From assembly GCF_000219605.1 (NCBI RefSeq), contig NC_015740.1, forward strand, positions 2,232,001 to 2,296,000: a stretch of 64,000 nt of DNA, given 5' to 3'. The notes under the pieces are model-generated. The model was not told the DNA's origin, made no database searches, and saw nothing but the letters and a program-made list of their open reading frames with translations. This DNA is from Stutzerimonas stutzeri. GTDB taxonomy: Bacteria > Pseudomonadota > Gammaproteobacteria > Pseudomonadales > Pseudomonadaceae. Shown piece after piece: positions 1-7,817 of the stretch (positions within the stretch are counted from its first letter, which is position 1; each line of letters opens with the position of its first letter). A program made the position numbers and the translations under genes.

Positions 1-290
1 GGCATCAGCACGCGCTGGATGGCCTCGACGGTATCGACGAACACCGCGTTGGACAGCGAGGGGATGATCACCGCCACCAGGTTGGATCGCGAACTGGCCA
101 GGCTGCGCGCCGCGGGGTGCGGCACATAGCCGAGCGCCTTGACCGCCTGCTCGACCCGCTCACGCAATGCATCGGAAACCAGCTCCGGTTGTGACAACGC
201 GCGGGATGCCGACATCAGCGAGCAGCCGGCGTTGCGTGCGACATCGGACAGGGTTACCCGCTCGGCGGAGCGGCGACGGCGTGTGGTCAT
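1..290 (-). CDS. gntR: LacI-family transcriptional regulator, GntR-like (N-terminal part, cut by window edge)
   Basis: The first 96 codons of a LacI-type repressor are present and the rest lies beyond base 1. The ATG is read at 290-288. Residues about 12-58 form the LacI helix-turn-helix plus hinge helix: TLSDVARNAGCSLMSASRAL is followed by an alanine-rich PHPAARSLASSRS hinge and then NLVAVIIPSLSN, where the sugar-binding domain begins. It is the last gene of a minus-strand operon with gluconokinase-DctQ, DctM and DctP, so a repressor answering to gluconate or 6-phosphogluconate is the natural inference. It probably binds the two TAGCGCTA-core palindromes in this operon. I recall that P. aeruginosa GntR is reported to use a TAGCGCT-containing operator. 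The ligand cannot be read from this fragment. Confidence 0.85.
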   Translation of the reverse strand, partial: MTTRRRRSAERVTLSDVARNAGCSLMSASRALSQPELVSDALRERVEQAVKALGYVPHPAARSLASSRSNLVAVIIPSLSNAVFVDTVEAIQRVLM

Positions 291-348
291 GCGCAATCCA
301 TGGGTCGAAAGCGGCGGATTCTAGCAGCGGGCAGGTGCCGATCGGCTC

Positions 349-1365
349 CTAGCGCGCGGCCTTTTCGACTTCGGCCTGGACCTGGTCGAACAGCTCCTGG
401 CCGACGGCGTCGATCACCGTCTGGATCGCCGGCTGCGCCTGTTCGCGCATGCGCTGGACCTCCTCCGGGCTGACCTCGTTGATCTGCATGCCGTGCTCCT
501 TCAGCGCCGCCAGGGCCTGGCTCGCCTCGCGACGGGTGTCCTCGCGCTCGGCATCACGCGCCTTCTGGGCCGCCGCCATGATGATGCCCTGCTCGGTTTC
601 CGAGAGCCCGTCCCACCAGCGCTTGGACGCCGTGACGATCCAGGGGCTGTAGACGTGATTGGTCACGCTGAGGAACTTCTGCACTTCATAGAACTTCGCG
701 GACAGGATGGTGTTGTAGGGGTTTTCCTGGCCGTCCACCGCCTTGGTTTCCAGCGCAGTGAACAGCTCGGAGAACGGCAGCGGCACCGCATTGGCGCCCA
801 TGCGCTTGAAGGTGTCGATGAACACCGGATTGGGCATCACGCGCAGTTTGATGCCATTGAAGTCCTCGAACTTCTCGATCGGCCGCGCGCTGTTGGTCAC
901 GTTGCGAAAGCCATTCTCCCAGTAGACCAACCCGACCAGCCCCTTTTCCTCGAGCTTGTCCATAATCTGCCGACCCACCGGCCCGTCCAGTACCTGATCG
1001 GCCTGCCCAGGATCGGTGAAGAGAAACGGCGTGTCCCACACCGCCATTTCCTTGGTGATGCCAACCAGCGTCGCGGTCGAGCCAACCATCATTTCCTGTG
1101 CGCCGCCGATCAGCGCGTTCTGCATCTGGTCGTCCGAGCCGAGGCTGGCCGAACCAAAGGTACGCACTTTCAGCTTGCCGTCCGAAGCCTTGGCCACCTC
1201 TTCGGCGAGCAGTTTCACTGCCCTGCCCTGATTGCTGTCTTCGTTGAGGCCGTAGCCGAAGCGGATCATGCGCGGGCGGATGTCGTCGGCGGCGTGGACC
1301 TGGCCGAGGCCGAGTGTGCTGCCGAGCAATGCGGCGGTCAGGGTGCTGATGATGAGTCGTTTCAT
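349..1365 (-). CDS. dctP: TRAP transporter substrate-binding protein, DctP family
   Basis: This 338-residue periplasmic binding protein has a clear signal peptide (MKRLIISTLTAALLGSTLGL..., likely cut after VHA at about residue 25). DctP-family landmarks follow: FGYGLNEDSNQGRAVKLLAEEV near the mature N-terminus, and GIKLRVMPNPVF carrying the conserved arginine that usually pairs with a substrate carboxylate. The segment LFTALETKAVDGQENP is also typical. It delivers a carboxylate-bearing substrate to the DctQM membrane unit. Its gene lies 61 bp after dctM and 58 bp before gntR, on the same strand. The gluconokinase in the operon makes gluconate or a related sugar acid the likely substrate; this is inference, because DctP specificity is not legible from sequence. 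Confidence 0.93.
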   Translation of the reverse strand: MKRLIISTLTAALLGSTLGLGQVHAADDIRPRMIRFGYGLNEDSNQGRAVKLLAEEVAKASDGKLKVRTFGSASLGSDDQMQNALIGGAQEMMVGSTATLVGITKEMAVWDTPFLFTDPGQADQVLDGPVGRQIMDKLEEKGLVGLVYWENGFRNVTNSARPIEKFEDFNGIKLRVMPNPVFIDTFKRMGANAVPLPFSELFTALETKAVDGQENPYNTILSAKFYEVQKFLSVTNHVYSPWIVTASKRWWDGLSETEQGIIMAAAQKARDAEREDTRREASQALAALKEHGMQINEVSPEEVQRMREQAQPAIQTVIDAVGQELFDQVQAEVEKAAR

Positions 1366-1426
1366 GGAGCGGTACCTTTCTTGTTGTTGGGCTGTTGGGT
1401 GTGTCGTTGGAGTTGCACGACCGGCG

Positions 1427-2704
1427 TTACCGCAGCCAGGCCAGGGGTACGGTGATGATCGAGGGCACGGCTATGAGCAGCCCGACGATCACCAGGTAGA
1501 CCAGGAAGAACGGCATCACGCCGCGCACCAGGGTTTCCATGCGCAGCCGGCCGATGCCGCCGACCACGTTGAGCACGGTGCCTACCGGCGGGGTGATCAG
1601 CCCGATGGAACCGATCAGCACGAACATCACGCCGAAATACACCGGATCGATGCCGGCCTTGATCGCGATCGGCGCCAGCACCGGACCGAGGATCAGAATG
1701 GTCGGGGTCAGGTCCAGCACCATGCCGACAGCGATCATCAGCAGCATGATGGCGACCATCAGCAGCTTGGGATCCTGCGCCAGCGGACCGAGCATCGCCG
1801 CGATCTCGTCGGGCAGCTGGGCCAGGGTGATCATGTACGCCGATACCGTCGCCGCGGCGCAGAGAAACATCACCGACGCCGTGGTGCGGCTGGCACGCGT
1901 GAGCACCTCGACCAGCCCGGCCCAGGTCAGTTCGCGATACAGCAGGGTCGAGACCGCCAGCGCGTAGACCGCGGCGACCACGGCGGCTTCGGTCGGGGTG
2001 AACAGCCCGCCGCGCAGGCCGCCGACGATGATCACCGGCAGCATCAGCGCCGCCGCCCCATCGACCAGCACGCGGCGGCGCACGGCACCGCTGGCCTTTT
2101 CCTGCTTCGGTTCGTCGATCCGCCGGGCGATCAGCGTCCAGGCGACGATCAGGCCCATGCCCATGATCAGCCCCGGCACCATGCCGGCGAGAAACAGCTG
2201 GCTGATCGACGTGCCGGTCACCACGCCGTAGATCACGAACGGCATCGACGGCGGAATGATCGGGGCGATGATCCCGCCCGCCGCCACCAGGCCCGACGAC
2301 GAACTCAGCGGGTAGCCGCGCTCGCGCATCATCGGCAGCAGCAGCGTCGCCAGCGCGGCGGTATCGGCCAATGCCGAGCCGGACATGCTGGCCAACAGCA
2401 CCGAAGCGGCAATCGCGACGTAACCCAAGCCGCCACGCTTGTGGCCGAAATAGGCCTGCGCCATGGCGATGATGCGCCGTGAGATGCCACCCGCATTCAT
2501 CAGCTCGCCGGCCAGGATGAAGAACGGCACCGCCAGCAGCGGGAAGCTGTCAGCGCCAGCCTGCAGGTTCTGCGCGAGCAGTTGCACGTCCCAGAAATCC
2601 AGGTACCACATCAGCACCGAGCCGGTGAGCAGCAGTGCGAAGGCGATGGGCATGCCAAGCGTCATGAAGCCCAGCAACGAAGAGAGGAAGACGACGACGG
2701 TCAT
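1427..2704 (-). CDS. dctM: TRAP transporter large permease subunit, DctM family
   Basis: The 425-residue DctM is a polytopic membrane protein with about 11-12 hydrophobic segments. It has the usual MPIAFALLLTGSVL start, a GGISRRIIAMAQAYFGHKRGGLG cytoplasmic segment and a C-terminal LITPPVGTVLNVVGGIG motif typical of the family. The ATG at 2704 was chosen over the longer open frame reaching 2962, because the family begins close to this MTVVVFLSSLLGF stretch and the extension is hydrophilic junk overlapping the upstream gene. It forms the Na+ or H+-driven channel with the DctQ half of the upstream fusion protein. The gap to that gene is 50 bp, so the genes are almost certainly co-transcribed. 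Confidence 0.93.
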   Translation of the reverse strand: MTVVVFLSSLLGFMTLGMPIAFALLLTGSVLMWYLDFWDVQLLAQNLQAGADSFPLLAVPFFILAGELMNAGGISRRIIAMAQAYFGHKRGGLGYVAIAASVLLASMSGSALADTAALATLLLPMMRERGYPLSSSSGLVAAGGIIAPIIPPSMPFVIYGVVTGTSISQLFLAGMVPGLIMGMGLIVAWTLIARRIDEPKQEKASGAVRRRVLVDGAAALMLPVIIVGGLRGGLFTPTEAAVVAAVYALAVSTLLYRELTWAGLVEVLTRASRTTASVMFLCAAATVSAYMITLAQLPDEIAAMLGPLAQDPKLLMVAIMLLMIAVGMVLDLTPTILILGPVLAPIAIKAGIDPVYFGVMFVLIGSIGLITPPVGTVLNVVGGIGRLRMETLVRGVMPFFLVYLVIVGLLIAVPSIITVPLAWLR

Positions 2705-2754
2705 GAAAGGTCCTCGGTTGGGCAGTGCCCGTATTGTTCTGAATGCGGCATCGC

Positions 2755-3885
2755 TCAGTCCGCCGTGATGTTCGCGGTGGCTGCTGCCGCTGGCTGGTCG
2801 CGCCGCCAGACATTCACCAGCTGCACCAGCGCCAGTACAGCCATGGCAAACATGCTCGCCGCTACCGGCAGCATTGCCAGGCCCAGCGGGTAACCGACCA
2901 CCGGGCTGTTGATGGTCCAGCCGAACTGCATCTGGTTCCATCCGCCCCAGGCCGCCAGACAACTCGCGCCTGCCACTAGCAGCCAGCTCAGCGAGTCGAC
3001 CAGCCGGCGCATCAGATGAGGGAAACGGTCACGCAGCATGGCGAAGCTCATCAGCTCGCCGCGGCGCATGCTCGAAGCGACGCCGACGAAAACCAGCCAG
3101 ACGAATGCCAGCCGTGACAGTTCCTCGGCACCCGTCCAGCCGGTGCCGAACGCGTAACGCAGCACCACGCTGGAAAACACCACGATGACCATAAAGGCCA
3201 TCAGCGCGGCCATCAGCCAGTCGGTCAGGCGGTCGAAACGCTGCGCCAACGCGCCGCTGTAGATCGGCGCATTGGTCAGCGGCGGCGCCGTGGTAGCGCT
3301 ATCAAACGGACGCGCGGAAAGATCGACGCGGGACTCGATCAGTTCATCCACATCGGCGCCGCGCATCCATTCGACGATTTGCAGCAACACCACGTCGCGG
3401 GGCTGACTGGCATCGACGGTCAACACGCCTGGCTCACCCTCGGGCGATTCGAGGGTGGCGAACTGGCTGTCGACCAGGGAGATCGGCATGAAGTGCCCCG
3501 GTCGCGCACCGACGCGCTGCACCGCGGTGTCGTAATCGATGGCCAGATGGGCGAAGCGCAATCCCGGGACAGCACTGCGCAAGAGCTCACGATAGCTGCG
3601 CTTGAGCGCCGAGCAGGCCAGGACGAAGCCACTGCCGCTATCGAGCGTGCGCTGCATCTCGCCGATCAGGGCGTGCAGCCATTGCACGCGGTCGGTATCG
3701 GACAACGGTGTACCGGCACGCATACGCGCGACGTTTTCCGCAGGGTGAAAGTTATCCGCCTCGATGTGCGGCAGGCCGAGCGCGTCGGCGACGGCGTGGC
3801 TGGTATCGGTCTTGCCCGAACCGCTGACGCCCATGACAACCAGGACCGGCAACGCGGTAGCCCGGGAAGGCTGCTTTGAAGGCAT
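2755..3885 (-). CDS. Gluconokinase-DctQ fusion: GntK kinase joined to TRAP small permease subunit
   Basis: One uninterrupted 376-codon frame encodes two proteins that are normally separate. Residues about 13-175 are a GntK-type gluconokinase, which phosphorylates gluconate to 6-phosphogluconate: P-loop GVSGSGKT (G19-T26), EADNFHP, and the family's ALKRSYR and GHFMPISLVDSQFATLE segments. After a linker of about 35 residues, residues about 210-376 are a DctQ small TRAP permease with four hydrophobic helices (near 219-238, 250-267, 288-306 and 325-350) and the typical GAEELSRLAFVWLVFVGVA stretch. Stop-free continuity through the linker argues for a real fusion. The ATG at 3885 was chosen because an upstream TTG at 3936 lies inside an operator-like palindrome. 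The product would tether the kinase to the transporter at the inner membrane. A separate internal start for DctQ cannot be excluded. Confidence 0.88.
   Translation of the reverse strand: MPSKQPSRATALPVLVVMGVSGSGKTDTSHAVADALGLPHIEADNFHPAENVARMRAGTPLSDTDRVQWLHALIGEMQRTLDSGSGFVLACSALKRSYRELLRSAVPGLRFAHLAIDYDTAVQRVGARPGHFMPISLVDSQFATLESPEGEPGVLTVDASQPRDVVLLQIVEWMRGADVDELIESRVDLSARPFDSATTAPPLTNAPIYSGALAQRFDRLTDWLMAALMAFMVIVVFSSVVLRYAFGTGWTGAEELSRLAFVWLVFVGVASSMRRGELMSFAMLRDRFPHLMRRLVDSLSWLLVAGASCLAAWGGWNQMQFGWTINSPVVGYPLGLAMLPVAASMFAMAVLALVQLVNVWRRDQPAAAATANITAD
3291..3307. promoter_or_regulatory. GntR-type operator (site 2), inside the fused gene at the kinase/permease linker
   Basis: TGGTAGCGCTATCAAAC repeats the upstream operator with one mismatch. 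It falls in coding sequence for linker residues around 193-198 (PFDSAT), exactly between the GntK and DctQ domains. Centre-to-centre distance to site 1 is 631 bp. It could be an auxiliary looping operator or the relic operator of a once separate dctQ promoter. Confidence 0.6.
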
Positions 3886-3921
3886 GAAGAAATCCGTCGT
3901 TGTTGTGCTTGTTTGGCCGGA

Positions 3922-3938
3922 TGTTAGCGCTATCAAAC
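3922..3938. promoter_or_regulatory. GntR-type operator (site 1), upstream of the gluconokinase-dctQ gene
   Basis: TGTTAGCGCTATCAAAC lies 37 bp upstream of the fused gene's ATG. Its first 14 bases form a near-perfect palindrome with core TAGCGCTA, the usual shape for a LacI-family repressor dimer. A second copy at 3291-3307 matches it at 16 of 17 positions in the same orientation. The assignment to the operon's own GntR-like protein is inferred. Confidence 0.7.
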
Positions 3939-4005
3939 ATACAGATAAAACTACCGCTCGTCGCGCCTGACCAGACCCAGTGCCGACAGCGCAACGGCTG
4001 GACGA

Positions 4006-4033
4006 TCGACAAGCGCGGCAAGGCGACTACAAT
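4006..4033 (+). promoter_or_regulatory. Putative sigma70 promoter of ppiC
   Basis: TCGACA (4006-4011), a 16-bp spacer and TACAAT (4028-4033) lie about 30 bp before the ppiC ATG at 4063. Each hexamer matches consensus at five of six positions. This is sequence reading only. Confidence 0.5.
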
Positions 4034-4062
4034 CGCGCCCCTCAATGCACGAGGACAGCGAC

Positions 4063-4341
4063 ATGCCCAAAGCTATGGCCCGCCACATTCTGGTCAAGAC
4101 CGAAGCCGAAGCCGCGCAGCTGAAGAAGCGCCTGGCTAACGGCGAGGCGTTCGACGTGCTGGCCCGCAAGTATTCGACCTGCCCGTCCGGCAAGAAAGGC
4201 GGCGACCTCGGCGAAGTGCGCCCTGGGCAGATGGTGCGCAGCATCGATCAGGTGATCTTCAAGAAGCCGCTGCGTGAGGTGCATGGCCCGGTAAAGAGCC
4301 AGTTCGGCTATCACCTGGTGCAGGTGTTCTACCGCGACTGA
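4063..4341 (+). CDS. ppiC: Parvulin-type peptidyl-prolyl cis-trans isomerase
   Basis: The 92-residue protein is a single-domain parvulin that isomerises peptidyl-prolyl bonds in the cytoplasm. It starts ARHILVKTEAEAAQLKKRL, continues with FDVLARKYSTCPSGKKGGDLGEVRPGQMV and ends GPVKSQFGYHLVQVFYRD. The two conserved histidine blocks (RHILV and GYHLVQV) and the SxCPSGxxGGDLG loop are all present. Its length matches E. coli PpiC (about 93). The ATG at 4063 was chosen because GAGGA lies 8 bp upstream and homologues start with MPKAMARHIL; an earlier ATG at 4045 lacks support. Its 3' end overlaps the convergent zapE gene by 13 bp. No signal peptide is present. Confidence 0.95.
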   Translation: MPKAMARHILVKTEAEAAQLKKRLANGEAFDVLARKYSTCPSGKKGGDLGEVRPGQMVRSIDQVIFKKPLREVHGPVKSQFGYHLVQVFYRD

Positions 4342-5468
4342 CTCAGATGCCCGTGGCCGAAGCGCTGCAGCTGCATCTCCCGCAGCCGGCTCAGCGTGCG
4401 GCGGAACGGGAACGCCAGATACCCCTCGGTATACAGCTCGTCCAGGGCCACCTCGGCTTCGATATACAGCGGAATCCGCCGGTCGTAGCACTCGTCGACC
4501 AGGGCGATGAAGCGCCGCACCGCATCGTCCCGGGCGGCGAGCGTCGGCAGCTGGCGGTCTCCTGCGACCACTCGCGTCGCCGCATCCTCGGTGCCACGGG
4601 CGATGCGTCCTTCCCGCGGCGCGCCACCCAGACGCGGTACATCACTGATCAGTATGGCGGTGAAGCGATCGCACAGCTCGATGAAGTCCAGCGCCGAGAA
4701 CGGCTGTTCGCAAAGGTCGGCGAAGCGACACCAGAGCACCGCTTGGTCATGGCGCACCACCGCCAGGGGGCGACGGCCCAGGGATAGCGGCTCGCCGCTG
4801 CCAGGGCCTCCGGCCAGGCTGGCGAACACGACCGCCAGCGCCGAGCTAGCTCCGGGCGCGGCGACCCAGTAGCGCCGCTGCGCAGCACCCGGATGCAGGC
4901 GGTGATCGGTGTCCCCGTCCACGCTCAGCACCTGCATGTGCCGAACGATGGCATCGATGGCCGGCAGAAAACGTTCGCGATTGAAGCCATCGGCGTAGAG
5001 CTGCTCCGGTGGCTGGTTGGAGGTGGCGACGACTACCACGCCGTGCTCGAAGAGCACCTGGAACAGCCGACCGAGGATGATCGCGTCGCCGATGTCGCCG
5101 ACGAACAACTCGTCGAAGCAGAGCACGCGAATTTCCTCCGAAAGCCCTTTCGCCAGCGCCTGCAACGGATCAGCCGTGCCATTGAGCTGGTACAGCCGAA
5201 CATGTACCCAGCGCATGAAGTGGTGAAAGTGCTGGCGGCGCGCAGGCACGGGAACGCAAGCGTGGAAGATGTCCATCAGCCAGGTCTTGCCACGGCCGAC
5301 CGGGCCCCACAGGTAGACCCCGGACGGCGCGCCGTCAGCGCAACGCAACGCCTGGTGGCAGGCCTCGAGCAGTTGCGCGGCGTGCTGCTGCGCGGGATCC
5401 GGTACGAATCCACCCTGCGCAAGGGCCTGCTGGTAACGTTGCAGCGGTGAATCGTCGTGCATGGTCAT
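4329..5468 (-). CDS. zapE: Cell division protein ZapE (AFG1-like ATPase)
   Basis: This 379-residue AFG1/ZapE-family P-loop ATPase carries Walker A GPVGRGKTW near residue 53. Walker B is VLCFDELFVGDIGDA, followed by a VVVVATSNQPPEQLY sensor segment. In E. coli, ZapE acts on the FtsZ ring late in division. The frame stays open to 5945, but the upstream part is a low-complexity shadow of the LysR gene, so the ATG at 5468 (MTMHDDSPLQRYQQAL) was taken; the ATG at 5462 is also possible. The protein is soluble, with no membrane segment. It is convergent with ppiC and lies 32 bp downstream of the LysR gene on the same strand. Confidence 0.9.
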   Translation of the reverse strand: MTMHDDSPLQRYQQALAQGGFVPDPAQQHAAQLLEACHQALRCADGAPSGVYLWGPVGRGKTWLMDIFHACVPVPARRQHFHHFMRWVHVRLYQLNGTADPLQALAKGLSEEIRVLCFDELFVGDIGDAIILGRLFQVLFEHGVVVVATSNQPPEQLYADGFNRERFLPAIDAIVRHMQVLSVDGDTDHRLHPGAAQRRYWVAAPGASSALAVVFASLAGGPGSGEPLSLGRRPLAVVRHDQAVLWCRFADLCEQPFSALDFIELCDRFTAILISDVPRLGGAPREGRIARGTEDAATRVVAGDRQLPTLAARDDAVRRFIALVDECYDRRIPLYIEAEVALDELYTEGYLAFPFRRTLSRLREMQLQRFGHGHLSQSR

Positions 5469-5500
5469 CGGCGCAAAGCGCTCATGGTAACGGCCCTCGC

Positions 5501-6409
5501 TCAGGCATGCTCGGCCTGTAGCAATCGCGCGGCCTGCTCGCCGAGTGCATCGAGCAGCATTGCCTGCGCCGGCAGCGGCTGCTCGTGCACCCGGGTAAGG
5601 GCATAGAGCGGCACGCTGATGGCGGGCTCTAGCAAACGCGTCTGCACCTCGCCGCCATCGGTCGCCAGCGCGGTGAATGGATCGACCAGGGCCACGCCCT
5701 GCCCCGCCGATACCAGCTGGCGCGCCAGCTGATAGGTCTGCACCCAGGTGACCACGCGCGGCGGTGGGTCGAGCTCTTCGAGATGCCCCCGCAGCAGGCT
5801 GCCAAGGGCATCGCGGGTATCCAGGCCGATCAGCGCCCGGCCCGCCAGCGCCTGCAACCGGACTGGCGTGTCCAGCTCCTCTTGCGCCCAGCACCCGGGC
5901 GGCGCAATCACCCGCATGCGTCCTTCGGTGAGCATGCAGCTGCACAGGCCGGGGTGTTCCACTGCCTGCAGCGTCAGGCCGAGGTCCGCCTCGCGTAGCA
6001 GCAAGGCCTCGACGATCTCCACAGTGTGCTGAGTGGCGAGCTGGCAGGCGGTGCGCGGAAAACGCTCACGCCAGCGCTGCAAGGCCATCGGCAGCAGCGC
6101 CTGGGCCAGTGCCGGGGTACAAATCAGACGCAGGGCTCGGGCGTCGCCTCGCCCGAGATTGTCGGCCAGGCGGCGCAGGTTCTGCAGGTCGATGGCGAGG
6201 CGCTCGGTCTGCTGCTGCAGCAGTCGCGCCTCGGCGGTGGGCTGCAGTTTGCCGCGCACCCGATCGAACAGGGCGAAGCCGAGCTGCTGCTCGGCATGCT
6301 TGAGAATCTTGCTCGCCGCCGGCTGGGAGATATGCAGCAGCTCGGCCGCGGCAGTGAGGCTGCCGGTTTGCAGAATCGCCTGGAACAGTTCGATATGACG
6401 CAGACGCAT
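5501..6409 (-). CDS. LysR-family transcriptional regulator
   Basis: The 302-residue LysR-type regulator begins MRLRHIELFQAILQTGSLTAAAELLHISQPAASKILKHAE, a canonical LysR winged HTH. A periplasmic-binding-like effector domain follows from about residue 90. The ATG at 6409 was preferred over the open frame to 6436, because family members begin at MRLRHIELF and the extension would run into a 17-bp inverted repeat. The gene is divergent from a D-amino-acid dehydrogenase-like gene that starts 117 bp away. Between them lies a perfect palindrome with the LysR T-N11-A signature. The simplest reading is that this protein controls that oxidase, and perhaps the TAXI gene after it, in response to an amino-acid ligand. 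Confidence 0.9.
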   Translation of the reverse strand: MRLRHIELFQAILQTGSLTAAAELLHISQPAASKILKHAEQQLGFALFDRVRGKLQPTAEARLLQQQTERLAIDLQNLRRLADNLGRGDARALRLICTPALAQALLPMALQRWRERFPRTACQLATQHTVEIVEALLLREADLGLTLQAVEHPGLCSCMLTEGRMRVIAPPGCWAQEELDTPVRLQALAGRALIGLDTRDALGSLLRGHLEELDPPPRVVTWVQTYQLARQLVSAGQGVALVDPFTALATDGGEVQTRLLEPAISVPLYALTRVHEQPLPAQAMLLDALGEQAARLLQAEHA

Positions 6410-6433
6410 GTGCGGCCCTCCTCCAGCCCCGAG

Positions 6434-6450
6434 CATAACCGCAGGTTATG
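6434..6450. promoter_or_regulatory. LysR-type operator between the divergent lysR and dadA-like genes
   Basis: A perfect 17-bp inverted repeat, CATAACC-GCA-GGTTATG, lies 24 bp from the LysR ATG and 76 bp from the dadA-like ATG. T6436-N11-A6448 matches the LysR box rule (T-N11-A within a dyad). It is the only strong dyad I see in this intergenic region. Confidence 0.65.
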
Positions 6451-6526
6451 GCTGGCCTCCATCCTTTCATTGGCCGCCTCGCTGGCTGGCGCCTAGGCTG
6501 CGCTGATCGAATACGAGGGGCAGTGC

Positions 6527-7771
6527 ATGCGTGTTGCAGTCGTCGGCGGCGGCGTCATCGGGCTGGCCACCGCTTATTCTCTGGTGCGCCAAGGGCACTC
6601 GGTCGAGCTGATCGAACGGCGTGACGATGTGGGTCAGGAAACCAGCTTCGCGAACGGCGGCCAGCTGAGCTATCGCTACGTCTCGCCCCTAGCCGATGCC
6701 GGCGTGCCGCTGCAGGCACTGGGCTGGATGCTGCGCGGGCAGACGGCGCCCCTGCGCTTCAGTCCGCGGGCGAGCCTGCGGCAATGGCGCTGGTGCCTGC
6801 GCTTCCTGGCGGCCTGCCGGCGCTCGGTCAACCGCCGCAACGCCGCTCATCTGCTGCGCCTGGCCCTGCACAGCCAACAGGTTCTGCGCAGATGGCGCGA
6901 GGAGGACCGATTGGACGGCTTCGCCTGGCGCGCCAACGGCAAGCTGGTGATCTACCGTGATCGGGCAAGCCTCGCCAAAGGCGCTGCGGCGCTGGATGAG
7001 CGGTCCGGTCAACGGCTGCTGGATGCGGCTCAATGTGTGGAGATCGAACCTGCACTGGCGCCACTGAGCGCCGCATTGCAGGGCGGCATCTACTCGCCAG
7101 GTGACGAGGTCGCCGATTGCCAACGGTTCTGCCACCAGCTGCTGCAGCGGCTGCAGTCCTCGCCAGCGTTCCGCCTGCACACCGGGCAGGCGGTGGAGGC
7201 GCTGCCCAGCGACGGTCGCCGCGTGCGTGCCGTGCGTATCGGCCGGGAGGAGATCACTGTCGATCATGTGGTGATCGCCGCCGGAACATCCAGTGTTGGG
7301 CTGCTGCGGCCCCTGGGCATCGATCTGCCGATCTATCCGCTCAAGGGCTACAGCCTGACCCTGCCGCTGGGCGAACGGAGCCAGGTGCCGCAGACCAACG
7401 TCACCGATTACGACAACAAGGTCGTCTATGCCCGCCTGGACGATCAGCTGCGCGTCGCGGCAATGGTGGATATCGGCGGCTGGGACAGCGCACTCGACCA
7501 CAAACGCATCGCGACGCTGCAGCGCCTGGCTGGCGCGACCTTCCCCGACGCGGGGGACTACCGGCACGCCCGCCAATGGGCCGGTCTGCGCCCAGCCACA
7601 CCGGAGGGCACGCCGCTCATCGGCCGCAGCGGCATCGATAATCTCTGGCTCAACGTCGGCCACGGCAGCCTGGGCTTCACGCTCGCCTGCGGCAGCGCCG
7701 ACCTGCTGGCCAGCGAAATCGGCGGATCGCCGCCAGCGGTTTCGCTGCAGGGGCTGAGCCTAACCTGCTGA
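6527..7771 (+). CDS. FAD-dependent D-amino-acid dehydrogenase-like oxidoreductase (DadA family)
   Basis: The 414-residue flavoprotein has an N-terminal Rossmann motif VVGGGVIGLATAYSLVRQGH (residues about 4-23) with the acidic ELIERR strand end. It also has the DadA-type ETSFANGGQLSYRYVSPLAD segment. Near the C-terminus is GLRPATPEGTPLIGRSGIDNLWLNVGHGSLGFTLACGSADLLA, the substrate and flavin-closing region of the DAO/DadA fold. Such enzymes oxidise D-amino acids to oxo acids and pass electrons to the respiratory chain. Length agrees with DadA (about 416-432). The canonical dadA usually sits with dadX and an Lrp gene; here the neighbours are a LysR gene and a TAXI binding protein, so this is probably a paralogue with another amino or imino acid substrate. 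Confidence 0.85.
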   Translation: MRVAVVGGGVIGLATAYSLVRQGHSVELIERRDDVGQETSFANGGQLSYRYVSPLADAGVPLQALGWMLRGQTAPLRFSPRASLRQWRWCLRFLAACRRSVNRRNAAHLLRLALHSQQVLRRWREEDRLDGFAWRANGKLVIYRDRASLAKGAAALDERSGQRLLDAAQCVEIEPALAPLSAALQGGIYSPGDEVADCQRFCHQLLQRLQSSPAFRLHTGQAVEALPSDGRRVRAVRIGREEITVDHVVIAAGTSSVGLLRPLGIDLPIYPLKGYSLTLPLGERSQVPQTNVTDYDNKVVYARLDDQLRVAAMVDIGGWDSALDHKRIATLQRLAGATFPDAGDYRHARQWAGLRPATPEGTPLIGRSGIDNLWLNVGHGSLGFTLACGSADLLASEIGGSPPAVSLQGLSLTC

Positions 7772-7817
7772 TCTCACAGCCGTACCGTTCCGACTAAACC
7801 AACAAGAGGGAACCACG

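Noticed and set aside
1268..2482. Large plus-strand ORF (404 codons) opposite dctM
   Set aside because: It is a high-GC antisense shadow with low-complexity His/Gln/Arg/Asp-rich product; the minus-strand frame encodes a canonical DctM.
2705..2962. N-terminal extension of DctM to 2962
   Set aside because: The extension is hydrophilic, overlaps the upstream gene and is foreign to the DctM family, whose proteins begin near MTVVVFLSSLLGF.
5469..5945. Long extension of the zapE frame to 5945
   Set aside because: It lies entirely within the LysR gene on the same strand and reads as a repetitive Ala/Gly/Arg-rich shadow.
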